Origin: CAMBDR01 sp046597185
GTDB taxonomy: Bacteria > Pseudomonadota > Gammaproteobacteria > Burkholderiales > Burkholderiaceae_D
Direction of reading: 5' to 3'
Length of the DNA: 24,605 nt
NCBI GenBank assembly: GCA_046597185.1
Contig: JBKJLF010000252.1
Location: 1-24,605 of the forward strand
Position numbers and translations under genes: made by a program. Shown here one piece after another: positions 1 to 7,003 of the stretch (position 1 is the first letter of the stretch; each line of letters begins with the position of its first letter). The notes under the pieces were generated by a model. It was not told the DNA's origin and made no database searches. It worked only from the letters and a program-made list of their open reading frames with translations.

Positions 1-591
1 CCGGCGTGGGCAATTGCCCGGCATGGATATTGACCTGAATCGCTGGCAGAATCAGCGTCGGCATCGCCAGCGTGGCATCGCGCGCGCTACGCATGGCGAC
101 AAAGGCGTCGCAATGAATGCCGTCGTGCAGATGGATGTTGCTGCTGCGCTGGTCGGCCACGGTGCTCTGCCAACCGGGCCGCGTTGCGCTGGCGGATAGT
201 CGTGGCACATAAACAGCCGAGTAGCGGGCGGCAGCGCCAATAGATTTTGTACCGATTCATACAATAATTTGGCGTTGCCACCCGAAAAATCACAGCGCGC
301 ACTGCCGACATCGGGCATGAATAAGGTGTCGCCGATAAAAACGCTGTCGCCAATTTGATACGCCATGTCCGCTGGCGTGTGGCCGGGGACGTACAATGCA
401 GTGGCACGCAGGTCGCCTATTTGAAAAACCTCGTCGGCTTCAAACAGATGATCGAACTGGCTGCCGTCGGTGCACACTTGCGGTTCTAAATTGAAGATTT
501 TGTGAAACACCCGCTGTACCGTTTTGATCATGCTGCCGATGGCGATTTTGCCGCCGAGTTGGGCTTGCAGATAGGGTGCCGCTGAAAAATG
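1..591 (-). pseudogene. Remnant of an MBL-fold hydrolase (persulfide dioxygenase / Blh-like)
   Basis: The longest open frame (531 to 52) reads like the middle of a metallo-beta-lactamase-fold protein of the ETHE1/Blh type. It contains VPGHTPADMAY, FIGDTLF, a D-x-G-x-ARCDF-x-GG stretch and LFMCHDY. In intact relatives the metal motif HxHxDH lies just before a SAAPYL segment. Here SAAPYLQAQLGG is present at about 550-585, preceded only by L-N-H-F and then a stop at 598-600, so the catalytic N-terminus is gone. After RGP the frame is lost near 172-177. Reading one base over restores a family-like C-terminal part (WQSTVADQR, DAFVAMR, ARDATLAMPTLILPA) that runs off the left edge. The gene therefore has two independent lesions, a 5' truncation and a single-base frameshift. 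It was probably a sulfur-detoxification enzyme and is unlikely to work now. Confidence 0.75.
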
Positions 592-613
592 ATTCAGTCA
601 AATATTCATCGTT
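591..613. other. Deletion/rearrangement junction between two broken genes
   Basis: On the minus strand the restored frame of the HTH antitoxin gene ends with a stop at 614-616. An ATG follows at 607-609 but is closed after three codons by a stop at 598-600. Family-like coding of the MBL-fold gene begins at about 591. The position of that ATG is where a partner toxin would start. This is consistent with a deletion that removed the toxin gene together with the 5' part of the MBL-fold gene. The exact breakpoint cannot be fixed without an intact relative. Confidence 0.5.
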
Positions 614-1070
614 TCAATACCCCATGTCAAGTTCCTGCGCTTGCGCGGCCAGCGCGTCGAGCGCCTTGTGTCGCTCCGATGTGCTTTTTGTACCTGCGCA
701 CGTCCTCATAACGAACGCGGCGATGGGTGCCGATTTTGTGGAAAGGCATCTCACCTTTTTCCAGCAATTGAACTAAAAATGGCCGTGAAACATTCAGCAG
801 ATCGGCCGCCTGCTGGGTCGTCAGTTCGGCCTGGATCGGGGTAACGGAAACGGCATTTCCCTGACCAATTTCAGCCAATACTTCCAGCAATAAACGTAAT
901 ACCGAGGTAGGGATGGGGACACTGCGCAGCGTCCCTTGATCATCTCGAAATTCAATCAGTTGGGTTGCGGTGTGGGTTTTCAATACCGTTGACAGCACGC
1001 GACCCGTTTCACGGGCGAGGGCAATGTCGTGTTCCGACGGTAGGGTTTTGGGCAGAGTCTGGGTTTCCAT
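614..1070 (-). pseudogene. Excisionase-type HTH antitoxin, C-terminally frameshifted
   Basis: The protein carries a MerR/excisionase-like helix-turn-helix (LTTQQAADLLNVSRPFLVQLLEKGEMPFHKIGTHRRVRYEDVRRY). This is typical of small DNA-binding antitoxins usually paired with a PIN-domain toxin. I chose the ATG at 1068-1070 because the protein begins METQTLPK there and a GAGG lies upstream; the open frame further upstream only translates a tandem repeat. As read, the frame ends at 627 with an arginine/alanine-rich tail. Shifting one base after VRRYKK gives SERHKALDALAAQAQELDMGY ending at 614, which matches the usual ending of this family. A single-base frameshift between about 670 and 690 is therefore likely. 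No toxin gene follows. It may still bind DNA but looks like a solitary, damaged antitoxin. Confidence 0.65.
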
Positions 1071-1114
1071 GAGAGCCTCGGTAACGCTGGGATGAATAGT
1101 TTTTTCATTATAGG

Positions 1115-1168
1115 CGAAATTTGCGAAATAAACGAAATAAACGAAATAAACGGAATAAACGAAATTAA
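1115..1168. repeat. Six 9-bp tandem repeats (CGAAATAAA-like)
   Basis: Units start at 1115, 1124, 1133, 1142, 1151 and 1160. Three are exact CGAAATAAA; the others are CGAAATTTG, CGGAATAAA and CGAAATTAA. The array lies 45 bp upstream of the HTH antitoxin start, in the space shared with the divergent toxin-antitoxin pair. It could be a set of operator sites or a slippage-prone array. Because 9 bp is three codons, it keeps a frame open and produces a meaningless F/Y/V repeat if translated. Confidence 0.85.
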
Positions 1169-1333
1169 GAAAATTTCCCAAATTAAGAAGATTTCCAAAA
1201 TGAAGGAAAGCTTGAACCCAACACAAACCAAATCGCTATATTAAGCATGACGCTTCCACCATCGAACTAAATTTGGTGTATATTCAGTCCGATCAAATAT
1301 CGCTTGAATATTGCCATCAACCGGAAGCCAAAA

Positions 1334-1600
1334 ATGAAATTTTCAGAGCAAGTCAAACCACTTTCTTACCTAAAGTCCCACGCTGCCGACATCATCAAGG
1401 GCTTTGAAGACAACCGCAACCCACTGATCATTACCCAAAACGGCGAAGCCAAAATGGTGGTCATGGATATCCGCACCTACGAAACCCAACTGGAAAACCT
1501 CGCTTTCTTGAAGCTAATCAAACTAGGCGAGAAAGACATCGCCGAAGGAAAATTTCAAGACGTAGATTCGTTTTTTGCCGAAATGGACAAGGAAGACTAA
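1334..1600 (+). CDS. Type II antitoxin, Phd/YefM family
   Basis: This is an 88-aa protein with the Phd/YefM pattern. An N-terminal DNA-binding half (KPLSYLKSHAADIIKGFED) is followed by PLIITQNGEAKMVVMDIRTYE, the conserved strand and helix of the family. An acidic, flexible C-terminal tail (about residues 60-88) would wrap the toxin. An ATG 10 codons upstream is in frame, but the ATG at 1334 has a GGAAG at 1323-1327 with good spacing, so I start there. The stop is two bases before the toxin start, giving a tight two-gene operon. By family knowledge it neutralises the toxin and autoregulates the operon, probably from sites in the 1230-1330 leader. Confidence 0.88.
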   Translation: MKFSEQVKPLSYLKSHAADIIKGFEDNRNPLIITQNGEAKMVVMDIRTYETQLENLAFLKLIKLGEKDIAEGKFQDVDSFFAEMDKED

Positions 1601-1602
1601 AA

Positions 1603-1932
1603 ATGGCCTTTCCGGTTGTCATTCTCCCCAGTGCCAAGGATGATTTTAGAGAAATCAAGCATTACGTGAAAAAAATGCATGGCCAAGCCGTCTGGGCCGA
1701 TGTAAATCAGCAATTCAAGGGGGTACTCAACGATATTGGCAAATACCCCGTTGCGAGGCTAATTACCGAGGAAGCGCGAGCCTTGGGGCTAGATGATATT
1801 CGCCAACGGCTGGTTGGGCAAACCCGCGTAATCTATCAATTTGATGGTAGCCGAGTCTATATGCATATGTTTGCATCCACCCTGCGCGACTTCATGACCC
1901 TGCTAACACATCGCTTGCTCAAGGGCATTTAA
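1603..1932 (+). CDS. Type II toxin, RelE/ParE superfamily
   Basis: This 109-aa protein has the RelE/ParE fold signature. It starts with a short strand (FPVVILPSAKDDFREIKHYV), continues with a helical pair, and ends with a C-terminal sheet containing IRQRLVGQTRVIYQFDGSRVYMHMFASTLRDF. The YQFDG and final basic segment are typical. It begins two bases after the antitoxin stop; an AAGGA lies within the antitoxin's last codons. RelE-type members cut ribosome-bound mRNA and ParE-type members poison gyrase. The sequence alone does not decide between them, although the long N-terminal helices lean toward ParE. Length and ends look complete. Confidence 0.85.
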   Translation: MAFPVVILPSAKDDFREIKHYVKKMHGQAVWADVNQQFKGVLNDIGKYPVARLITEEARALGLDDIRQRLVGQTRVIYQFDGSRVYMHMFASTLRDFMTLLTHRLLKGI

Positions 1933-2004
1933 AGCGTATACCCTCACTAACCCAACTGAACTAACATGATGCGGCGTCGCCCACAACACCCCGAATTATG
2001 AAAT

Positions 2005-2022
2005 AATCACAGAATCGTGATT
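2005..2022. terminator. Small hairpin downstream of the toxin gene
   Basis: AATCAC-agaatc-GTGATT forms a 6-bp stem with a 6-nt loop, flanked by A-rich and T-rich bases. It sits 72 bp after the toxin stop and could be a weak terminator for the toxin-antitoxin operon. The stem is short and AT-rich, so confidence is low. I see no gene in the rest of 1933-2191. Confidence 0.25.
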
Positions 2023-2191
2023 TTGCTCACGAGGTTTTTTGTCGTCCAAAATCTGTGTTATTTCACGCTACAAGCTGGTATTCCAGGCTGTGCGGCTATA
2101 ATGCAACAATGCTTGCAAAGCGCTCAACCGGGCAATCCAGCATGCTCTGTGGGCCATTCGGTGGGCCGGTTTTTATTTCTGTATGGGGCAG

Positions 2192-2401
2192 TTAAATCTT
2201 ATCGGGCGAGGTAAACGGTTGTTTGGCACGCGCACCGCCGTTAATGATCAGGCGTTGGTGGCCCATGGCAAGAAAGGCGTTTTGCGCGATGAATGAACCC
2301 GTATCATCCGGCCCACGATGGCGCAGGCTGGCCAGTGCCTGCCCAAACGCCGCCGCATCAATCGGGCGGGTGAAGGAGTGAACCAGAAATAAGCCGCACA
2401 T
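2192..2401 (-). pseudogene. Truncated asparagine-synthetase-like N-terminal stub
   Basis: The 69-aa product starts MCGLFLVHSF, giving Cys at position 2 as the expected N-terminal nucleophile of class II glutamine amidotransferases. It continues with LRHRGPDDTG and AMGHQRL, as in AsnB-type enzymes. After a garbled LIINGGARAKQPFTSPD it stops. The usual NGEIYN loop, the rest of the glutaminase domain and the whole synthetase domain are absent, and no later part was recognised in 1933-2191. Full-length enzymes are around 600 aa, so this is a 3' truncated remnant. It begins 10 bp after the stop of the upstream YcaO gene and has no good ribosome-binding site of its own. An intact version could have acted on the peptide product, as asparagine-synthetase homologues do in lasso peptides, but that is inference. 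Confidence 0.7.
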
Positions 2402-2411
2402 GACCGGGCCG

Positions 2412-4610
2412 CTAGACAAACAGCGCTTGCGGGTTCAAGCTCGCTTCGGTATTGGCCCCGGCCAGCCAACCGAGACTAACCGGCACCTGATACAAGCGGC
2501 AGTTGGCGTATTGCGGCCAAATATGGGCCAGACCTGGCACCCACACCTTGGCTGTTTTAATTGGCAATGGCTGGCGTGAATAATTTAAGGCGATGGTTTC
2601 CAGACCCAATGCTTGCAAGCGGGCGACGATGGATTCGATCAATGGTTTGATGTCGCCATCGGGTGCAATGGGCGTGTACGCCAGCCTTGGCGCGTGAGCG
2701 GGAAGCAAATAATCTTGCGCCTCAATCGCATTAAAATCAAACTGGCTTGACCCTTGCTCGCGAATCGGAATCAACTGACATAGCTCGGTCAAGGCGCGTT
2801 GCGCCGCCAGTTGTGCCTGTATATGGCAGCCAAAGCCAAAACTGATGGCCGATGTTTGCTTATGCCGCCCTATGGCCGCCATCACCGGCACGCCAATATC
2901 GTTGGTTAAATCGAGCACCCAAAATTCATGCTCCGCGCTTAAGGTGGTGTCCAACAGGCGCATATGCTCAGCCGGGATCAAGCGCATATCAAAGACGGGC
3001 CGCCGGATGCGGTTATACCACCAGATGGCGGTAGCGTCGCGTTCAATCAATTCAAACAAGCCTTGCAAGATGGCTTCTTCCAGCGTATTGCCCGCCGCGC
3101 AGCCGTTGGAATGCCAGCGCCCAAAGCGATCATCCTCAAATGGAACATTGGTAAAGCAACTGGTCAAGGGTAGATAAACCGCTTCGTTACTGCTCAGCGA
3201 CCATGCGCTGACCCAGTGAATGGCTTGATCAGCATAAGGCTGGGCCGCCTGTTTTTGGCGCGCATCCGGGTGGTTTGGGTCGGCAAAGCGTTGATATTGG
3301 GCCGCGCTATACGGCACCAGTTGCTGAAAATCAACGTGGCGCTGTTTCAGCGCTGAAGCGCGCGCCACAATGCTGGGCTCATCGCCTTGATACAGGGCGC
3401 TATAGCGCTCAATCGCTTCACATAAGGCGCTGGCTTGCGATTGTTCAACCGATACGCCTTTACCCAGGCAACGCTGTACAAAGCCAGCCTCGGCCAGCGC
3501 AGCATTGGCAGCATTGGCAGCATTGGCAGCACCAGCGGCACCATCCACACTGCTTTTCACGGCGGGGATTTTAAAAAACGCGCTGGAAAAGATTTTGATG
3601 CTGTGCTGTTCCGTCCCCTTGAGCATATGCAAGTGAGTAATCACCCCCGTGATCGGGCTGATAAACGGTTGCAGCTTTTTCAGCGTTTCTGCTGGCGCAA
3701 TGCTGCGCGAGCCGCCGTCGGCGTAAAACGCCTGTTGGCAATGGTTCAGGCGCAGTGGCGCTTCAATTTGTCGGGCAAAGGATGGGTCGCCCGCTTGCGC
3801 CAGCACGATGGAATGCAGCTCGACCGCGCCGCTGACGCTATCCAAAATCCTGATCGACGCTTCGTTGGCAAGAATCTGTTGCTGCATCATTTCGCTGATT
3901 CGGGCACACTGTTCCATCGGCAGCGCATTAGCCGCCAGAAAGGGAATGCAACGGGTGTCATGGGGAAACAGGGCTTTGGCGAAAGCCCAGGCAGGCGTAT
4001 TATCGAGCAAGCGTTTTTGCAGCGCTTGAAAATACGCGGCAAACGTGGCGCTGGGGGGCAAGTGCATCAGCCAGATTTTTTTCTCCACCACGCGCACTAG
4101 GCATACATGTTTGCCGTCACAATCATGCCCGCCCAAAAGGCTTGGCAAATTGGCGGCCAGAAAACTATCTGCCAGCATCAATCGCAGGCCCGCTTGGCTC
4201 GGCCAGTGCATGGCCACGCTGGCGAAGACGGTTTTCCAGCCATCCATGGCTTCTGGCGCTGCAGATGAAGCATTGATCAAACAAATATCGCCTTGCTGCG
4301 CAATGATTTGCGATGATTGCTGCGTTTGATTGAGGTAGTGATGGGCGTGCTGCCCTTCAAGCCCCCCCTCAAGCAAAATCTGCTCATTAAGCAACATCCT
4401 GATATTTCTGAGAAAGCCATACGATTGCTCGGCAGGCAAGTTCAGCGCCATCAGAATTTGGTTCAAGCTTTTTTCACCGTCAATCAAATTCAGGAAGGGA
4501 AACGCTTGACCCGACAAATTAAACGAATCGGTTTCGCTGATTAACAGCACATCATGATTCGCCAAATTGAACCGATTGAATTTGGGGTGCCAATGCAATA
4601 CTTCGTTCAC
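2412..4610 (-). CDS. TOMM cyclodehydratase: leader-binding domain fused to YcaO (copy 1)
   Basis: The 732-aa protein combines an N-terminal leader-recognition (RRE-like, SagC/cyclodehydratase-type) region (about 1-85, starting VLHWHPKFNRFNL), a linker region, and a C-terminal YcaO domain (about 371-732, SagD type, PF02624). YcaO ATP-site motifs are visible: LGKGVS (about 381-386), CEAIERY (about 396-402), EEAILQGLFELIERDATAIWWYNR (about 508-532) and ALTELCQ (about 605-611). By family knowledge it phosphorylates a peptide backbone amide and closes Cys/Ser/Thr side chains into azolines. It starts at a GTG with an AAGGAG five bases upstream. The C-terminus (LNPQALFV) lacks the PxPxP ending of many azoline-forming YcaO proteins. 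A 9-bp repeat expands an Ala/Asn linker just before the YcaO domain. It is a paralogue of the copy at 7004-9202. Confidence 0.9.
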   Translation of the reverse strand: MNEVLHWHPKFNRFNLANHDVLLISETDSFNLSGQAFPFLNLIDGEKSLNQILMALNLPAEQSYGFLRNIRMLLNEQILLEGGLEGQHAHHYLNQTQQSSQIIAQQGDICLINASSAAPEAMDGWKTVFASVAMHWPSQAGLRLMLADSFLAANLPSLLGGHDCDGKHVCLVRVVEKKIWLMHLPPSATFAAYFQALQKRLLDNTPAWAFAKALFPHDTRCIPFLAANALPMEQCARISEMMQQQILANEASIRILDSVSGAVELHSIVLAQAGDPSFARQIEAPLRLNHCQQAFYADGGSRSIAPAETLKKLQPFISPITGVITHLHMLKGTEQHSIKIFSSAFFKIPAVKSSVDGAAGAANAANAANAALAEAGFVQRCLGKGVSVEQSQASALCEAIERYSALYQGDEPSIVARASALKQRHVDFQQLVPYSAAQYQRFADPNHPDARQKQAAQPYADQAIHWVSAWSLSSNEAVYLPLTSCFTNVPFEDDRFGRWHSNGCAAGNTLEEAILQGLFELIERDATAIWWYNRIRRPVFDMRLIPAEHMRLLDTTLSAEHEFWVLDLTNDIGVPVMAAIGRHKQTSAISFGFGCHIQAQLAAQRALTELCQLIPIREQGSSQFDFNAIEAQDYLLPAHAPRLAYTPIAPDGDIKPLIESIVARLQALGLETIALNYSRQPLPIKTAKVWVPGLAHIWPQYANCRLYQVPVSLGWLAGANTEASLNPQALFV
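3502..3528. repeat. In-gene 9-bp tandem repeat encoding an Ala-Ala-Asn linker
   Basis: Three exact copies of GCATTGGCA (starting 3502, 3511 and 3520), flanked by partial copies, encode the (N-A-A) run in YcaO copy 1. The paralogue has a short, unrelated linker at the same place, so this is probably a recent slippage expansion in a flexible region. Confidence 0.8.
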
Positions 4611-4640
4611 GGCATCTCCTTAAAAACAAACCGCCATCAT

Positions 4641-5414
4641 TCAATCGAGCGCATAGTCATAAGAGCAAGTATCGTCATTGATCACATCGCATAGACCATA
4701 CGTGTCGGCTGCTACATGATAGCGCGTTTTATCGGTGACAATGCTGGCGGCAATGGCGATGCGCGGGTGGTCGGAGGCATTGCATAAACTGGCATGCAAG
4801 GTATCCTGATCATGAATGGCAATACCGCCCGCCTGCAAATACACCGGAAACTCCTGGCAGCGCTGCTCACCCAATTGGGTTTTTAAATAGTCGAGTTGGC
4901 TTGCAACATCCGGGTCTTGCGCGCCCGCAAGGTTAAGGTATTCTCTGACCCGATGCGAACCGATTAAATATCTTAAGGTGCCGGAATCGGGCGTGGTATC
5001 GGAAAGCGGTATCCAGAGCGTGAAGCCCCCACTGAGAATCCCCGGCAGATGTTGCGTATCCCGATGATAGCCAATTTGATGTTCTTTGCTTTGATGCGGC
5101 GGCTTATAGTACAGTTGCGAACCCCATAGGCGCACCCGGGTAGCGCCACTGAGTCTGGCAATAATATTGCCGATGGCCTGGTTGCACAGCAATTCGCGTA
5201 TCCGGCTGTCAGCGTAATGAATTTGACCAATACGATTGATGGCACGGGGACAATTTACATCGACCAAATACTGCGGTGGCGTCCCCGTTTCATAAATGCC
5301 ATTCATCACATCGGCCACGGCGCAATTTGCTTGCGCCAGCGTGGCTTGTGTAAAAATGGCTTCCTGGATAAAAAAGCCGTTTTTTTCGAAGAATATCGAA
5401 GATGGGTGGGCTGA
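4641..5414 (-). CDS. Phytanoyl-CoA dioxygenase (PhyH) family Fe(II)/2-oxoglutarate oxygenase
   Basis: The 257-aa protein matches the PhyH family. It has an early FFEKNGFFIQEAIF segment, the metal motif H-x-D in IGYHRDTQHLPG (about H118 and D120), a core TLWIPLSDTTPDSGTLRYLIGSH, and a distal IHDQDTLHAS (about H208) with an Arg about 11 residues later (HPRIAIAAS) for 2-oxoglutarate. All ligands expected for an active dioxygenase are present. I start at the ATG at 5414, where CCAGG lies upstream and the sequence begins at the usual family start. An in-frame ATG at 5447 lies inside the conserved tail of the small peptide gene and is less likely. It lies between that peptide gene and YcaO copy 1, so a role hydroxylating the modified peptide is plausible but inferred. 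Confidence 0.85.
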   Translation of the reverse strand, partial: SAHPSSIFFEKNGFFIQEAIFTQATLAQANCAVADVMNGIYETGTPPQYLVDVNCPRAINRIGQIHYADSRIRELLCNQAIGNIIARLSGATRVRLWGSQLYYKPPHQSKEHQIGYHRDTQHLPGILSGGFTLWIPLSDTTPDSGTLRYLIGSHRVREYLNLAGAQDPDVASQLDYLKTQLGEQRCQEFPVYLQAGGIAIHDQDTLHASLCNASDHPRIAIAASIVTDKTRYHVAADTYGLCDVINDDTCSYDYALD

Positions 5415-5427
5415 CATTAAAAACCTG

Positions 5428-5581
5428 GCAACAGGTAAAAGGTTCATTTGCTCTGCCTGCCAGCAAATCGCACAGTGCCATGCTGCGAAAGCACGATGGT
5501 CAGGTTGTTCGAAATTCGGTGATCCACCAGACCAAAGGTTTTCCGGAAATTATCTGATGTATCGGGCAGCGCATTATTCAT
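5428..5581 (-). pseudogene. Small peptide gene, frameshifted; candidate second TOMM precursor
   Basis: An ATG at 5579-5581 preceded by GAGG (5589-5592) opens a 45-aa frame, MNNALPDTSDNFRKTFGLVD and onward, that stops at 5444. In the +1 frame, 5481 to 5431 encodes MALCDLLAGRANEPFTC. This matches 12 of 17 residues of the C-terminus of the 414-aa protein (MAMCDLISDRVNEPFTC). At least six codons in the pair differ only synonymously, so that frame was under protein-level selection. The partner ends TGT-CTC-TAG; here the same place reads TGT-TGC-CAG, so the stop is also lost. The simplest reading is a precursor of about 50 aa, with a leader of about 31 aa and an 18-aa tail, damaged by one indel and one stop-loss. 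Alternatives are sequencing errors or programmed frameshifting. It lies in the gap between the P450 and PhyH genes, where a precursor could be expected. Confidence 0.55.
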
Positions 5582-5633
5582 AATATAACCTCGACTCATA
5601 TAGCATTAAATATAAATTAGATTAACTTCCGCG

Positions 5634-6947
5634 CTAATCCACTGCCATTCTAACCTTTACCCCGCCTTTGGGGCCAAATAGAAAGCCTTGCATTTCTGGC
5701 ACAAGACAAAGATCGATTGGCTCCAGTTTGACCTGCCACAGCAAAATGGCAATCACGACTTTCATTGCATACAAGGTGAACTCAGCCCCCAGGCAGCGAC
5801 GATTGCCCCCGCCGTAAAACACATGCGTGTAAGGGTCCGGGCTTTTGCCGACAAAGCGTTCCGGGTCAAAGATGAGTGGCTTGTCGTAATGATCTTCTCG
5901 GGTATGAATTAAATAAGGACAATTCGCCACCATGGTACCGACCGGAAGTGTGTACTCGCCAATTTGCAGCGGCGCGATCAATAGCCGGGCCGACGAGGTA
6001 AATATTTGTGGGCTAAGCCGACAGGTTTCCAGAATGACCGCATCAAGATACGATAGTTGGTCAAAATCCTCAGCTTGTATTGTCTTTTTATCATGCAAAA
6101 CATCTTCAATTTCGGCTAGGGCCTTTGCATAAACCGCTGGTGCCGCAAACAATTGCGCCATAATCCAGGCCAATGAAGTGGCGGTGGGGGTGTAGCCCGC
6201 CGCCAGCAGCGATACCATTTCTGCCTGCATCTGCGTATCACTCAAGCCTTTTTCACTCTCTTGCGCATGCACCAGTGTCGATAAAATACTCTCACGCCCG
6301 GATGCATGAGGGCATTTTTTAAAGTCTGCCACCACATCGACAATCAAGTCGGTGCATTCATCAATAATTTGCAGCTTACCTTGGTATGAAAGCCCGGTCT
6401 GTACAAATTGGCGCATTCTCTCGCTGATTTGCTGTACTGCCGGGCCATCTTCAACACCGAAATTCATATGCCCCATCACTTGCCGCAGCACATTTTGAAA
6501 GCAGCTCAACAAGTCAAAAACCTGATCACGAGGAAAGTTTTCGATTTCCTGGTTCATCACTTGAATAATGTCATCCGCAAATTTGCGGATATTTTTATCA
6601 CCCTGGATTAATTTACTCAACAATCTTCGCCGTTCGCCGTGCTCACTGCCATCCAGAATAAAGCTGCCCTCAAAGGGCAATAATCTGGCAAATTGGATAT
6701 AGTTTGCTTTGCCTGCCAGGCAAGTGTCAGATTTGGCTTTATACAGGGTTTTTAAATCATCTTCATGGGTCACAAATACCCACTGGCCCGACGCACCAAA
6801 TTCACTGACCCCAAAATCACCCAGCGGTAGCGTGAACAGATTGCCATATTTATCCAAACAACGGCGAAAATACGGAAAAGGATTGGTGAAGAAATCACCT
6901 GGTAAATCTTCGCTGCCGATTTCCGGGCCTGGCGGCAGTTGCATCAT
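5634..6947 (-). CDS. Cytochrome P450
   Basis: The 437-aa protein has the full P450 signature: heme-propionate helix EHGERRRLL (about 102-110), I-helix LLAAGYTPTATS (about 247-258), ExxR as ETCR (about 307-310), a PERF segment (FDPERFVG), and the heme loop FYGGGNRRCLGAEF with the ligand Cys at about 385. There is no membrane anchor, so it is soluble. A GTG at 6957-6959 and several ATGs are possible starts; I prefer 6947 because GGAG lies six bases upstream. It lies 56 bp after YcaO copy 2 and in the same direction, so a tailoring oxidation of the peptide is the likely job. In bottromycin biosynthesis a P450 oxidises a thiazoline. This cluster lacks a flavin azoline dehydrogenase, so a similar role is possible here but unproven. 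Confidence 0.92.
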   Translation of the reverse strand: MMQLPPGPEIGSEDLPGDFFTNPFPYFRRCLDKYGNLFTLPLGDFGVSEFGASGQWVFVTHEDDLKTLYKAKSDTCLAGKANYIQFARLLPFEGSFILDGSEHGERRRLLSKLIQGDKNIRKFADDIIQVMNQEIENFPRDQVFDLLSCFQNVLRQVMGHMNFGVEDGPAVQQISERMRQFVQTGLSYQGKLQIIDECTDLIVDVVADFKKCPHASGRESILSTLVHAQESEKGLSDTQMQAEMVSLLAAGYTPTATSLAWIMAQLFAAPAVYAKALAEIEDVLHDKKTIQAEDFDQLSYLDAVILETCRLSPQIFTSSARLLIAPLQIGEYTLPVGTMVANCPYLIHTREDHYDKPLIFDPERFVGKSPDPYTHVFYGGGNRRCLGAEFTLYAMKVVIAILLWQVKLEPIDLCLVPEMQGFLFGPKGGVKVRMAVD

Positions 6948-7003
6948 CTTCATCTCCACAGGTGATCTTGATTTCTAAAATAGCTCAACTTTTAATGGCA
7001 CAA

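Noticed and set aside
1071..1226. N-terminal extension of the HTH antitoxin
   Set aside because: It translates the 9-bp repeat into a low-complexity F/Y/V run, and the family normally starts near METQTLP.
2017..2214. A 65-aa plus-strand frame in the gap after the toxin gene
   Set aside because: No family resemblance, no clear ribosome-binding site, and it overlaps the asparagine-synthetase stub.
3435..4100. A 221-aa plus-strand frame opposite YcaO copy 1
   Set aside because: It is antisense to a clearly conserved protein and has the low-meaning composition of a shadow frame.
5290..5481. A 63-aa minus-strand frame starting at the MALCDLL tail, as an independent gene
   Set aside because: Its first 17 residues are the conserved tail, but there is no ribosome-binding site, and after the lost stop the rest is an out-of-frame reading of the PhyH gene.
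5440..5500. Programmed +1 frameshift joining the 45-aa leader frame to the tail
   Set aside because: The CTT-TCG-CAG context is not a recognisable slippery site and the tail's stop is also lost, so decay or sequencing error is simpler. I keep it only as an alternative.
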